From Arsenicicoccus dermatophilus (lineage in GTDB: Bacteria; Actinomycetota; Actinomycetes; Actinomycetales; Dermatophilaceae), in NCBI RefSeq assembly GCF_022568795.1, contig NZ_JAKZHU010000001.1, positions 372,001 to 436,000 on the forward strand: DNA of 64,000 nt. The letters run 5' to 3'. The position numbers and the translations under genes are program-made. Below, piece by piece: positions 1-7,600 of the stretch. The notes beneath the pieces were generated by a model. That model was given only the letters and a program-made list of their open reading frames with translations, had not been told where the DNA came from and did no database searches. The stretch's first letter is position 1, and each line of letters starts with the position of its first letter.

Positions 1-483
1 GTTGGTCGCGAGGTTGTAGGCGACGTTCCCGCTGTAGCCACCGGGGCCCGCGTGGGTGTGGGTGCCGCTGATGACCACGTTGTCGCGACCGTAGCGGTCC
101 GCCAGTCCCGCGGCCCGCAGTCGCCGCTGCACCTCCTCGTCCACGGACCGGAAGTCCATGCCCATCTCGGCGACGACGTAGGCGACCCGATGGCCCGCCT
201 GGTCCTGCACCACGAAGGTGCGCGCCCGCAGCCGCTGCCAGATCCCGCTCGTCGTCTGCTCGGTCTTGGCGTAGCCCATCATCCCGTTCTCGGCGGCGGG
301 GCCGGTGATGTCGGCGATCCCGCGCCCCACGAGGAAGCCCGCCTCGTCGGCCGCGCCCGCGGCGGTCCGGGGGCCGGCCCCCTGGTGGGCGGCCGGGGCC
401 GACGCGCTCGCCGTGGGGGTGGCGAGCGCGGGCAGGGTCAGGGTGAGGGCGAGAGCCCCCGTGGCGAGGCGCGCAGGCATCAT
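1..483 (-). CDS. Neutral/alkaline ceramidase, N-terminal part (runs off left edge)
   Basis: Neutral ceramidases hydrolyse ceramide to sphingosine and fatty acid outside the cell. Only about 161 codons are visible; the gene continues beyond base 1. The N terminus has an Ala/Leu-rich signal peptide of about 28 residues, then the family opening VGRGIADITGP, the segment MMGYAKTEQTTSGIWQRLRA, and the zinc-ligand region GTHTHAGPGGYSG. Two consecutive ATGs (483 and 480) are possible starts. The catalytic core lies outside the window, so integrity cannot be judged. The family assignment itself is firm from these motifs. Confidence 0.85.
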   Translation of the reverse strand, partial: MMPARLATGALALTLTLPALATPTASASAPAAHQGAGPRTAAGAADEAGFLVGRGIADITGPAAENGMMGYAKTEQTTSGIWQRLRARTFVVQDQAGHRVAYVVAEMGMDFRSVDEEVQRRLRAAGLADRYGRDNVVISGTHTHAGPGGYSGNVAYNLATN

Positions 484-675
484 CGTCGTGCTCCCGTCGT
501 GAGTGGCACGACCCTCGCACGCGGCGGGCGACCGGGCGAGAACCGTTGCAGGACGAATCGCCGCAGCCGGCAGGCGGTCCCGCGGTCACCGCCTGCCGTG
601 CGACCCCGGGCTGCGGTGTCCAGGTCCGAGACGATCCCGGGTCCTCCGGCTCGTCGCAGGTCCCGACCCCGGTGC

Positions 676-704
676 GCCGGACGGTCCGGTCAGGACCGTC
701 CGGC
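676..704 (-). terminator. Hairpin overlapping the stop of the DUF4334 gene
   Basis: Perfect 12-bp inverted repeat (676-687 with 693-704) with a 5-nt loop. The loop holds the stop codon of the DUF4334 gene. There is no clear U-tract. A GC-type terminator is inferred. Confidence 0.5.
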
Positions 705-1226
705 AGGCTCCGGATCGCGGTGCAGGAGGAAGAACAACGGCTCGCTGCCCCGCAGGTCCATCAGTCCGAGCAAGGTGTCCTCGTCGACCCGCCGCAGGTG
801 GTCGACGATCGGCTGGTGGTCGTAGGCGATGGCCGTCGACACCACGCCGCGGTGCTCCACCCGGCGCAGCCGCGCCCGCGGGCGGGTCGTCGCCAGCAGC
901 GGCCGGGCCAGGCGCAGCGCCGTCGGGGCGAGCGGCAGCCGCAGCGTCCAGGGCAGCGCCTGGGCCACCGGCACCGGCAGTCGCAGCGGGTCGAGCTCCC
1001 ACCGGTCGTCGCCGCCGCCCCAGACGAGGGGGTGCACGTCCTCGGCGGAACGAAGGTCCTTGCCCCACCAGCCCAGCCGCGTGAGCGCCCCGCCCAGCGG
1101 GTGGCCCGTGCGCACCTCGCTGCCGCGCCACCGGCCGAGCACCTCCGGGACGTCCAGGGGCGGCAGCGCGTCATACCGCTGCAGCGCCTGCCCGGGGGTG
1201 AGCGGCTGCTCGAGCTGGCGTGGCAC
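690..1226 (-). CDS. DUF4334/GXWXG domain protein
   Basis: A 178-residue protein with the paired GXWXG and DUF4334 domains. The first half holds ALQRYDALPPLDVPEVLGRW followed by GSEVRTGHPLGG; then come GWWGKDL and DVHPLVW, and the C-terminal half carries the DUF4334 signature ending SEPLFFLLHRD. The biochemical role of this family is not established. The GTG at 1224-1226 is chosen because it lies two bases after the stop of the upstream Nudix gene, which suggests translational coupling. The two genes very probably form one transcript. No membrane or signal segment is visible. Confidence 0.75.
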   Translation of the reverse strand: MPRQLEQPLTPGQALQRYDALPPLDVPEVLGRWRGSEVRTGHPLGGALTRLGWWGKDLRSAEDVHPLVWGGGDDRWELDPLRLPVPVAQALPWTLRLPLAPTALRLARPLLATTRPRARLRRVEHRGVVSTAIAYDHQPIVDHLRRVDEDTLLGLMDLRGSEPLFFLLHRDPEPAGRS

Positions 1227-1228
1227 GG

Positions 1229-1696
1229 TCAGGCGCGGACGCCGTCGACCGGGCGCCCGTCCTCGAGGTAGACGCAGCCGTCGGCCTGCAGGCCCACCGC
1301 CACCCGGCGGCGCACCCGCTTGCGCAGCAGGTCCAGCGCCTCGTCGACCGGCGCCCACCGGTGCTCGCCGATCTCCTCCTCCTGCAGGCGGATCCGCCGT
1401 GCGTCCTTGGCCGGCACGGTGCCGCAGTGGAAGAGGAACCGGATCGCCAGCGGCTCGTGCTCCTTGGCGGCCTTGGTGTCCACGACGACGAGCCGCCCGC
1501 TGTCGACGACCAGCCCGGTCTCCTCCCGCACCTCCCGGCGGCAGCCCTCCCAGGGGGTCTCGCCGTCGGCCTCCATGATCCCGCCGGGGATCGTCCAGCC
1601 GGACTTGTAGGTCGGCCGCAGGATCAGCAGCCGCCCCCGCTCGTCGAGCAGGATCGCGCCGCAGGACACGGGGACGGCGGGGGGTGACCAACTCAT
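1229..1696 (-). CDS. Nudix hydrolase
   Basis: A 155-residue Nudix (MutT-like) pyrophosphohydrolase. The Nudix box lies at about residues 38-62: GGIMEADGETPWEGCRREV followed by REETGL. There is one more residue than canonical between the leading GG and the first conserved Glu, while the catalytic REVREETGL core is intact. Nudix enzymes hydrolyse nucleoside diphosphates linked to another moiety; the substrate here cannot be told. It is the first gene of a two-gene unit with the DUF4334 gene downstream. The ATG start gives the standard family length. Confidence 0.9.
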   Translation of the reverse strand: MSWSPPAVPVSCGAILLDERGRLLILRPTYKSGWTIPGGIMEADGETPWEGCRREVREETGLVVDSGRLVVVDTKAAKEHEPLAIRFLFHCGTVPAKDARRIRLQEEEIGEHRWAPVDEALDLLRKRVRRRVAVGLQADGCVYLEDGRPVDGVRA

Positions 1697-1813
1697 GGCG
1701 TCGATGGTATGTCGGTAACCGTTCCCTCACCTTTCGTGAGCTCCCGCCCGGTGCGCAGGTGGCTGGACCGGGTGGCCCGATCGGGCGGACCGGTGCGGAC
1801 CGGCACGGCCGAG

Positions 1814-1901
1814 GGCCCGGCGACCTCGTGGGAGGGTCGCCGGGCCGCTGGGGGTCCGGTGGTCGGTGTCGCCGGCGGATGGACGTCTCGCCGCCGGCGA
1901 C
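1814..1901 (-). terminator. Two tandem hairpins downstream of the duplicated secreted protein
   Basis: Two GC-rich inverted repeats follow the stop codon at 1909 in the direction of transcription: 1868-1878 with 1891-1901 (11 bp) and 1814-1825 with 1835-1846 (12 bp). They separate this gene from the Nudix gene. Termination is inferred. Confidence 0.5.
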
Positions 1902-1908
1902 CCGCCGA

Positions 1909-2649
1909 TCAGGCCGCGCTGCTCGCGGAGGCGGTGGGCTGGTCCTGGGGAGCCTGCTGCCCGGGCTGGCCCTGCTGGCCGGACTGGCCGGGCATCGCGC
2001 CCGGGCCACCGTGCCCGCCCGGGCCGCCGGGGCCGCCGGTGCGGACCTCGACGGTCTTGAGGTCCTGGGAGACCTCGACCATCACGGGCGACCCGGCCTT
2101 GGTGCCCATGACGTCGTAGGAGCCGTCGGGGTCCTTGCGCACCTCGCCGATGGTGATCGTGGCGTCCTTGGTCTTGACGGCGTCCTTGACCTTGGTGGCC
2201 TCGGTGCCGGTCACCGCGGTGTGCTGGTGCATCCCGCCGTGGCCGCCCCGTCCGCCGGGGCCGCCGGTGCGGACCTCGACGGTCTTGAGGTCCTGGGAGA
2301 CTTCGACCATCACGGGCGACCCGGCCTTGGTGCCCATGACGTCGTAGGAGCCGTCGGGGTCCTTCTGCACGTCGCTCACGGTGACGGAGGCGTCCTTGGC
2401 CTGGACGGCGGCCTTGACCTTGGCGAGCTCGTCACCGGTCACCGCGGTGTGCTGGTGCATCTGGCGCGGGCCGCCCTGGTCCCGGGCGCCGGCGCCAGGT
2501 CCCTGCTGGGCCCCGGCCTGCGCGCTCGAGCTCGACGTCGACTGGGGCGTGGGGGTGGTCGAGGCGTTGGCGACAGCCGCCCCGCCGGCGATCATGAGCC
2601 CGGCAGCGGCCACCGCGGCGGCGGTGAGGATGCGGTTGTTCTCAGCCAT
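1909..2649 (-). CDS. Secreted protein with two tandem PepSY-like repeats
   Basis: A 246-residue exported protein with an Ala-rich signal segment (residues 1-29). Two copies of a 76-residue module follow, each starting HQHTAVTG and containing KDPDGSYDVMGTKAGSPVMV and SQDLKTVEVRTGGPGG. Between and after the modules are low-complexity Gly/Pro/Gln/His linkers (for example GGPGAMPGQSGQQGQPGQQ). The fold of each module looks like a small PepSY/BON-type alpha-beta unit, which is inference. The His/Met-rich linkers may bind metal. The ATG follows a good AGGAG ribosome site. Function unknown. Confidence 0.75.
   Translation of the reverse strand: MAENNRILTAAAVAAAGLMIAGGAAVANASTTPTPQSTSSSSAQAGAQQGPGAGARDQGGPRQMHQHTAVTGDELAKVKAAVQAKDASVTVSDVQKDPDGSYDVMGTKAGSPVMVEVSQDLKTVEVRTGGPGGRGGHGGMHQHTAVTGTEATKVKDAVKTKDATITIGEVRKDPDGSYDVMGTKAGSPVMVEVSQDLKTVEVRTGGPGGPGGHGGPGAMPGQSGQQGQPGQQAPQDQPTASASSAA
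2024..2136. repeat. Intragenic direct repeat, copy A
   Basis: A 113-bp block that recurs 228 bp away (2252-2364) with one mismatch. It encodes the C-terminal half of each PepSY-like module. The near-identity at DNA level points to a recent duplication or gene conversion. Confidence 0.9.
2252..2364. repeat. Intragenic direct repeat, copy B
   Basis: Second copy of the 113-bp block described at 2024-2136; the spacing of 228 bp equals 76 codons, so the reading frame is kept. Confidence 0.9.
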
Positions 2650-2737
2650 GTTCACTCCTGGAGAGTCGGGTGCCGTCGGCACCGGCGGGGTGGTCCCGCT
2701 GATGACTACGGTGCGTGTCCGACCTGTCGGGAGGCTG

Positions 2738-3388
2738 TCAGGAGCGTGGGGTCTGCCTAGGGACCTCGGACGGGGGCAGGCAGTCCGTGCGCAGCGCCCC
2801 GTCGAAGATCGCGCTCGCGGCCGCGGCGTACTCCTCGGCGGTGACCCGCCCCAGCAGGGAGAACTGCATGACATAGCCCTGCATGAGCCCGGTGAGGGCC
2901 GGGGCGATCTGGTGGGCACGCCGCCGGGCGTCGGCGGGCCGTGCACCCTGCTGGCGCAGCCACGCGACGAGATAGGCCTCCACCGCCTCGCTCATCGAGG
3001 CGGACAGCTCCTTGGCCTGGCCCAGCAGGAGGTCTGGGGCGTGGGCTGCCACGCCCCAGACCTGCAGCAGCAGCCCGCCCCGCAGCCACTCGTCGGGGAG
3101 GGACTCGAGCAGTACGGCGAGCGCCTCGGTGGGCGCGGGCACGGGGGAGCGCTCGGCCAGCTCGGTCATGAGGTCCAGCCGTCCGGTCATCACGCTGCGG
3201 ACGATGTCGGCGACCAGGACGTCCTTGCCCTTGTAGTAGCCGTAGATGGCTCCGGCGGACAGGCCCGACTCGGCGATGATGTCCGCCATGGTCAAGGCGG
3301 CCAGGCCCTTGGTGCGCACGACCTCCATGGCGGCGCCCTGGATGCGCTCGCGCATGGCGGCCCGGTGCTCGTCGGTCACTCTCGGCAT
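2738..3388 (-). CDS. TetR-family repressor
   Basis: A 216-residue TetR/AcrR regulator. The N-terminal helix-turn-helix is clear at about residues 20-55 (TKGLAALTMADIIAESGLSA then GAIYGYYKGKDVLV). The C-terminal ligand domain includes LLLQVWGVAAHAPDLL. It is transcribed away from the membrane protein at 3494, and the shared 105-bp spacer holds perfect 13-bp inverted arms, so it probably represses both itself and that gene. The ATG at 3388 is followed by the standard MPRVTDEHRAAMRERI start. The inducer cannot be predicted. Confidence 0.92.
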   Translation of the reverse strand: MPRVTDEHRAAMRERIQGAAMEVVRTKGLAALTMADIIAESGLSAGAIYGYYKGKDVLVADIVRSVMTGRLDLMTELAERSPVPAPTEALAVLLESLPDEWLRGGLLLQVWGVAAHAPDLLLGQAKELSASMSEAVEAYLVAWLRQQGARPADARRRAHQIAPALTGLMQGYVMQFSLLGRVTAEEYAAAASAIFDGALRTDCLPPSEVPRQTPRS

Positions 3389-3406
3389 ACCGTCCAGATT
3401 AAAAAA

Positions 3407-3462
3407 GAATGTTCGTTCTTGACAACCCCGCCACCCGTCCGCAGCATGGAGAACGAACATTC
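3407..3462. promoter_or_regulatory. Probable TetR operator and promoter for the membrane protein
   Basis: GAATGTTCGTTCT at 3407-3419 and its exact reverse complement at 3450-3462 face each other across 30 bp. A TTGACA-like -35 (3419-3424) sits at the inner edge of the first arm, and a weak -10 (about 3442-3447) just before the second. Binding there would block the promoter of the rightward gene. The regulator is inferred from position. Confidence 0.75.
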
Positions 3463-3493
3463 GGTTTTGAGGCCCACCCCTCCAGGAGATCCC

Positions 3494-4759
3494 ATGGCCA
3501 CCGCCACCCGGGCCACCACGGCCCGACCTCACATCCACTCCACCTGGAACGCCACCCTGCGCACCACCCTCGCGGCGGCCGCCGTCGTCACCCTGGTCCT
3601 GCTCGCGTTCGCCTGGCCGACCTACAGCGCCAAGGTCAAGGACATGCCGATCGCCGTGGTCGCCACCGACCGGCAACGCGCCACCCTGCAGGACCGGATC
3701 GAGCGCGCGGGCGGCGCCTTCGAGGTGCGGTCCGTGCCGGATCGCCAGGCGGCGGTCGACGCGATCGAGCGACGCGAGGTGTATGGCGGGATCGTCCTGC
3801 CCGCCGGTGCTCCCGGCGGCATGGAGGTCCTGACCGCCACCGCCGGCAGCGGACCCGCCACCCAGATGCTCACCGGTCTGGCGCAGAAGGCCGGCGCCGA
3901 GCAGGTGCAGGCTGCCGGCAACGCCAGGATGGCGGCCGTCCAGGACGCCGCCCGGCTCGGGGCCCAGGCGGCCGCGGCCCAGGCGTCCGCGACCACCCTC
4001 ACCCAGACCGCCCAGGCGCTCTCGCTCAACCCCGCCTCGGCCGCCCAGGCCGTCGCGATGAAGCAGCAGGCGGCCACCGCGTCCACCACGGCGGCTGCCC
4101 TCGCGCGGCGCGCCCAGGCCGCCCAGACCGCCCTCGCGGCGGCGCCCGCCTCCCACGTCACCGTGACCGACGTGGTCCCCCTCTCCGACAAGGACCCTCG
4201 CGGTCAGGGCTTTGCCGTCGCGGGTCTGCCGCTGGCCATGGGCGGGATGATCGGCGGTCTGCTCATCTCCACCCTCCTTGTCGGGTGGAAGCCCCGGCTG
4301 GTCGCCGTCGCGGGCTATGCCGTGCTCGGCGGCCTGCTGCTGGCGCTCGTGCTGCACGGGTGGTTCGGCTTCCTGCAGGGCAGCTTCGGGATGGCCTGGC
4401 TCGTCTGCGCACTGGCGATCGGGGCGACCGCGGCCTTCATCACCGGCGCGCAGTCGCTGGTCGGCAAGCCGGGCATCGCGCTCGGCGCCATCGCGACGAT
4501 GTTCGTCGGCAACCCGCTGTCCTCCCTGGCCATGCCCAAGGAGTGGCTGCCGGGGGCGTGGGGCGAGATCGGCCAGTGGTTCGTCCCCGGCGCGGCCGGC
4601 ACCCTGCTGCGCAACGAGTCCTACTTCCCTCGCGCCGACGGCAGCCACGCCTGGATCGCGCTGCTGTGCTGGCTCCTCGGCGGCGTGGCGCTGACCCTCG
4701 TCGGGCGTCACAAGTACGACGAGGTCGTGCACATGGAGGGCTACACCGAGCCCGACTGA
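3494..4759 (+). CDS. YhgE/Pip (ABC-2 permease-like) membrane protein
   Basis: A 421-residue membrane protein of the YhgE/Pip type. One N-terminal membrane helix (about 24-44, ending AFAWPTYSAKVKDMPIAVV) is followed by a long extracellular Ala-rich, probably coiled-coil segment (about 130-225), then five or so C-terminal helices from about residue 238, including MFVGNPLSSLAMPKEWLPG. Relatives are linked to phage adsorption, drug export or type VII-related surface functions; the specific role here is unknown. The ATG has an AGGAG site 5 bases upstream. Divergence from a TetR repressor suggests an inducible efflux-like role. Confidence 0.78.
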   Translation: MATATRATTARPHIHSTWNATLRTTLAAAAVVTLVLLAFAWPTYSAKVKDMPIAVVATDRQRATLQDRIERAGGAFEVRSVPDRQAAVDAIERREVYGGIVLPAGAPGGMEVLTATAGSGPATQMLTGLAQKAGAEQVQAAGNARMAAVQDAARLGAQAAAAQASATTLTQTAQALSLNPASAAQAVAMKQQAATASTTAAALARRAQAAQTALAAAPASHVTVTDVVPLSDKDPRGQGFAVAGLPLAMGGMIGGLLISTLLVGWKPRLVAVAGYAVLGGLLLALVLHGWFGFLQGSFGMAWLVCALAIGATAAFITGAQSLVGKPGIALGAIATMFVGNPLSSLAMPKEWLPGAWGEIGQWFVPGAAGTLLRNESYFPRADGSHAWIALLCWLLGGVALTLVGRHKYDEVVHMEGYTEPD

Positions 4760-4784
4760 GCGTCCCCGGCCTACGGCGGGACGA

Positions 4785-4826
4785 GACGGGGAGCCGCGCA
4801 CCAGGACGGGTGCGTGGCTCCCCGTC
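4785..4826 (+). terminator. Hairpin terminator after the YhgE-like gene
   Basis: A 16-bp stem (4785-4800 with 4811-4826) with one G-U wobble and a 10-nt loop, 26 bases after the stop. There is no U-tract, as is usual in such high-GC genomes. Confidence 0.7.
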
Positions 4827-4904
4827 GTCGGGCCCGGGTGGCCCCCGAAGGGGTGCGGAGCGCCGCGGTCCTTGCCCGAACCCTCAGTCATCCATTACTG
4901 TCGG

Positions 4905-5002
4905 TTATGCGAGGGGAGTACTTCCCAAGTCTCGACCCGGTCATTACGGCGGTCCGTTCCGCCCCGGGCGAGCGCCCCGCGAGGGGTGAAGGAGACCTCA
5001 GA
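4905..5002 (+). ncRNA. yybP-ykoY-type (manganese) riboswitch upstream of terC
   Basis: The leader of terC contains the two conserved strands of the yybP-ykoY aptamer: GAGGGGAGTA at 4911-4920 and GAAGGAGACC at 4988-4997, separated by paired segments including CCGGTCATTACGG. This class binds Mn2+ and is frequently found in front of TerC/ykoY-type genes. The aptamer lies about 30 bases before the start codon, so control of translation or early termination is possible. A covariance-model scan would settle it. Confidence 0.75.
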
Positions 5003-5033
5003 CACTGCCTGTCTGACCCCTCGAGGAGTCTTG

Positions 5034-6101
5034 ATGAGCCCCGCGCTCTCCTTCCCGTCCACCCCGGCCGCGGCCGACCCGCTCGACAACCTCGGCACCA
5101 TCGGCACCCCCACCCTGTGGGCCCTCACCATCGGCGGGATCCTGGCCCTGCTGGCCGTGGACTTCCTGGTCACCCGCCGCCCCCACGCCGTGGGCATGCG
5201 TGAGGCGCTCGGCTGGTCCGCGTTCTACATCGCGATCCCGGTGGCCTTCGGCGCCTGGGTGTGGGGCCGCCACGGCAGCGAGCTGGGCGTCGAGTACTAC
5301 ACCGGCTACCTGGTGGAGAAGACGCTCTCGATCGACAACCTGTTCATCTTCATGCTGCTGCTGACCGGTTTCGCCGTGCCCAAGGCACTGCAGCAGCGGG
5401 TGCTGCTCGTCGGCATCGCCGGCGCGCTCGTGCTGCGCGGCATCCTGGTCGCGCTCGGGGCGACGCTGATCGCCACCTTCTCCGCGGCCTTCCTCGTCTT
5501 CGGCCTGATCCTGGCCGTCACCGCCGTCAAGGTGCTGCGCGACGCCCTGGCCGACGATCACCAGGTCAGCACGGACGACCAGCCGATCGTCCGCCTCGTC
5601 CGCCGCTTCCTCCCCGTCACCAGCGACTACCGCGGCAGCGCGATGACCGTGCAGGAGAACGGTCGTCGCGCCGTGACCCCGCTGCTGCTGGTCGTCCTCG
5701 CCATGCTCGGCACGGACGTGATCTTCGCGATCGACTCGGTGCCCGCCGTCTACGGCATCACCGGTGACCCCTACCTCGTCTTCGCCACGAATGCCTTCGC
5801 CCTGCTGGGCCTGCGCGCGCTGTACTTCGTCCTCGAGGGCGCGCTGTCCCGCCTGGTGCACCTGTCCTACGGCCTGGCGACGATCCTGTTCTTCATCGCG
5901 ACCAAGCTGATCCTGCACTGGGCGCACGGCGTGTGGGCCTGGGTCCCCACCGTCCCGACGCTCGCCAGCCTGGGCGTGATCGTCGCGATCCTCGCCACGG
6001 TGACCGCCACGAGCCTGTGGGCGACTCGCGGCTCGGCGGGCGGAGCGGATCGGGCGGACGTGACCGACCGTCAGCCCGAGACGGCCGAGCTCTGCGCCTG
6101 A
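5034..6101 (+). CDS. terC: TerC-family membrane protein
   Basis: A 355-residue integral membrane protein of the TerC family with about nine hydrophobic segments. Both acidic signatures are present: EKTLSIDNLFIF (about 95-106) and TDVIFAIDSVPAVYGI (about 225-240). TerC proteins export Mn2+ and help metalate secreted enzymes in characterised bacteria. The upstream manganese riboswitch-like leader supports that role. The start ATG has GAGGAG 7 bases upstream (TCGAGGAGTC). The C-terminal 30 residues are hydrophilic and cytoplasmic. No partner genes adjoin. Confidence 0.92.
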   Translation: MSPALSFPSTPAAADPLDNLGTIGTPTLWALTIGGILALLAVDFLVTRRPHAVGMREALGWSAFYIAIPVAFGAWVWGRHGSELGVEYYTGYLVEKTLSIDNLFIFMLLLTGFAVPKALQQRVLLVGIAGALVLRGILVALGATLIATFSAAFLVFGLILAVTAVKVLRDALADDHQVSTDDQPIVRLVRRFLPVTSDYRGSAMTVQENGRRAVTPLLLVVLAMLGTDVIFAIDSVPAVYGITGDPYLVFATNAFALLGLRALYFVLEGALSRLVHLSYGLATILFFIATKLILHWAHGVWAWVPTVPTLASLGVIVAILATVTATSLWATRGSAGGADRADVTDRQPETAELCA

Positions 6102-6144
6102 CCGCCCCCGTCGTGGCGGGGCCGCCGCGGCAGGGGCGGCGCTC

Positions 6145-7005
6145 TCAGAGGTAGCCGCGCATGGTCTGCAGGGCGCTGCGGCCGTAACCGCCGCCGAAGA
6201 GGATGGCGTGCACGAGCAGCGGCGGCAGCTGGTACCACCCCACCCGGTCGCGCCAGCCCTCGGCGAGCGGGAAGGCCTCGTCGTAGGCCGTGAAGACCTC
6301 CATCCCGAAGCCGCCGAAGAGCTGCATCATCGCCAGGTCGACCTCGCGGTGCCCCCAGGACGCCGCGGGGTCGACCAGCCACGAGCGGCCGGTGCGGTCC
6401 ACGAGCCGGTTGCCGCCCCACAGGTCGCCGTGCAGGAGCGCCGGCGGCTCGACCGGTCCGCACAGCTCGTCGGCCCGGGCAGCCAGCCGGTCCACGAGCG
6501 GCAGCGCCGCGGGGTCGAGCCGGTCGGCCCGCACCGCGCGCTCGGTCAGGGGCCGGATCCGCCGCTCCACGAAGAACTCTCGCCAGTCCGCGGTGGGCGT
6601 CAGGTCGACCGGCTGGGAGCCGATGAAGCCAGCGAGTGCCTCGTCGATCGCGCCGAAGGTCGGGTGGGTGGTCCGGTGCAGCTCGGCCAGCGAGCGACCG
6701 AGCTCTGCCTCGGTATGCCGCTGCGGGCGGCCCTGGTCGATCCACTCCAGCACCAGGCCGGTCCGGTCGGCGCGCAGCACCCGCGGCACGCCCAGCGCGG
6801 CGGGCACGTGCTCGCGCAGGATCGCCAGGCCGGCGGCCTCCCGCTCGAACAGGTCCGGCCCGGGTCGGTCGCGGGTCTTGAGGAAGAGGGGGCCGTCCGG
6901 CGTCTCCAGGCGGTAGGCGCGGGCGATGTCGCCGCCGCTCACGGGGGTGGCGCTGCGGACGTCGATCCCGGCGACGAGGGCGGGCGGGAGGGTGGGGAGG
7001 CGCAT
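6145..7005 (-). CDS. Fructosamine/ketosamine-3-kinase family protein
   Basis: A 286-residue kinase-fold protein of the fructosamine kinase family, which phosphorylates glycated amines so that they decompose. Visible motifs are FLKTRDRPGPDLFEREAAGL (ATP-site lysine and helix C), the catalytic HGDLWGGN (about residues 193-200) and the metal-binding LVDPAASWGHREVDLAMMQL. Bacterial members act on low-molecular-weight glycated substrates. It is a single gene, convergent with terC. The length is normal and no defect is seen. Confidence 0.9.
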   Translation of the reverse strand: MRLPTLPPALVAGIDVRSATPVSGGDIARAYRLETPDGPLFLKTRDRPGPDLFEREAAGLAILREHVPAALGVPRVLRADRTGLVLEWIDQGRPQRHTEAELGRSLAELHRTTHPTFGAIDEALAGFIGSQPVDLTPTADWREFFVERRIRPLTERAVRADRLDPAALPLVDRLAARADELCGPVEPPALLHGDLWGGNRLVDRTGRSWLVDPAASWGHREVDLAMMQLFGGFGMEVFTAYDEAFPLAEGWRDRVGWYQLPPLLVHAILFGGGYGRSALQTMRGYL

Positions 7006-7099
7006 GTCCTCGTCATACCTCCTCGGGGTGCTCGGCGGGCAGCGCCACGACGGCGGGCGGCCTCGCGCCCGGTCGGCGGGTGCGAGGCGGTGCGCGGGC

Positions 7100-7363
7100 T
7101 CAGGCCAGGGACAGGAAGAGCTTCTCCATGGCCGCGAGATCCGCCTCGCGGTCGGGGTTCTCGGTGGTGAGGCACTGCTGCAGGCCGGTGGAGATCAGCG
7201 CGAAGCCGGCCCGGTCCAGGGCCTTGGAGCAGGCGGCGAGCTGGGTCAGGACGTCGCGGCAGTCCCGGCCCTCCTCGATCATCCGGACCACCGCCGCGAG
7301 CTGGCCCTGGGCGCGGGCGAGGCGCTTGCGGACGGGGTCGAGGTCGTCGGGGTCGAGCTGCAC
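7100..7363 (-). CDS. CsoR-superfamily repressor, CstR-like (persulfide sensor)
   Basis: An 87-residue DUF156/CsoR-superfamily repressor. It carries the two conserved cysteines, C35 (GRDCRDVL) and C64 (LQQC), but Gly60 sits where copper-sensing CsoR has its histidine ligand. Two Cys without the His is the CstR pattern, in which persulfide or polysulfide crosslinks the cysteines. An additional C45 is present. The GTG start follows AGGAG at good spacing. The gene closes a leftward unit with a zinc-ribbon gene and a dioxygenase stub. Matching operators lie at three places in this window. Confidence 0.85.
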   Translation of the reverse strand: MQLDPDDLDPVRKRLARAQGQLAAVVRMIEEGRDCRDVLTQLAACSKALDRAGFALISTGLQQCLTTENPDREADLAAMEKLFLSLA

Positions 7364-7395
7364 GGGGTGTCTCCTGGTGAGCGGGTGCGGGGTGG

Positions 7396-7599
7396 TCAGC
7401 GGCCGAGCAGGCGGGCGAGGAAGCCCGATCCGGTGGCTGCGCCGGTCTGGTCGCCCGGCTGACCGCCGGGCGCCGCGGCGTCGCCGTGGCCGGGGCACCA
7501 CCGGTCGGCGGGGACGGAGCCCTTGACGTGGTCGACGTGGCGGCCGCACCCGGCCCAGGTCGTCCGGCCGCAGGTCTGGCAGGTCACGGGACGGCACAT
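7396..7599 (-). CDS. Small zinc-ribbon-like protein
   Basis: A 67-residue protein beginning MCRPVTCQTCGRTTWAGCG and containing HVDHVKGSVPADRWCPGH, a widespread actinobacterial small protein with four or more Cys/His positions for a metal site. The tail is Gly/Ala-rich and ends in FLARLLGR. Function is unknown. A GGAG site precedes the ATG. It lies between the dioxygenase stub (stop at 7601, one base before this start region) and the CstR-like repressor, so all three are probably cotranscribed. Confidence 0.75.
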   Translation of the reverse strand: MCRPVTCQTCGRTTWAGCGRHVDHVKGSVPADRWCPGHGDAAAPGGQPGDQTGAATGSGFLARLLGR

Positions 7600-7600
7600 G

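Noticed and set aside
2738-4891. Leftward open frame extending the TetR gene across the YhgE-like gene
   Set aside because: The extension is antisense low-complexity sequence. The real TetR start (MPRVTDEHR) and the divergent promoter interrupt it.
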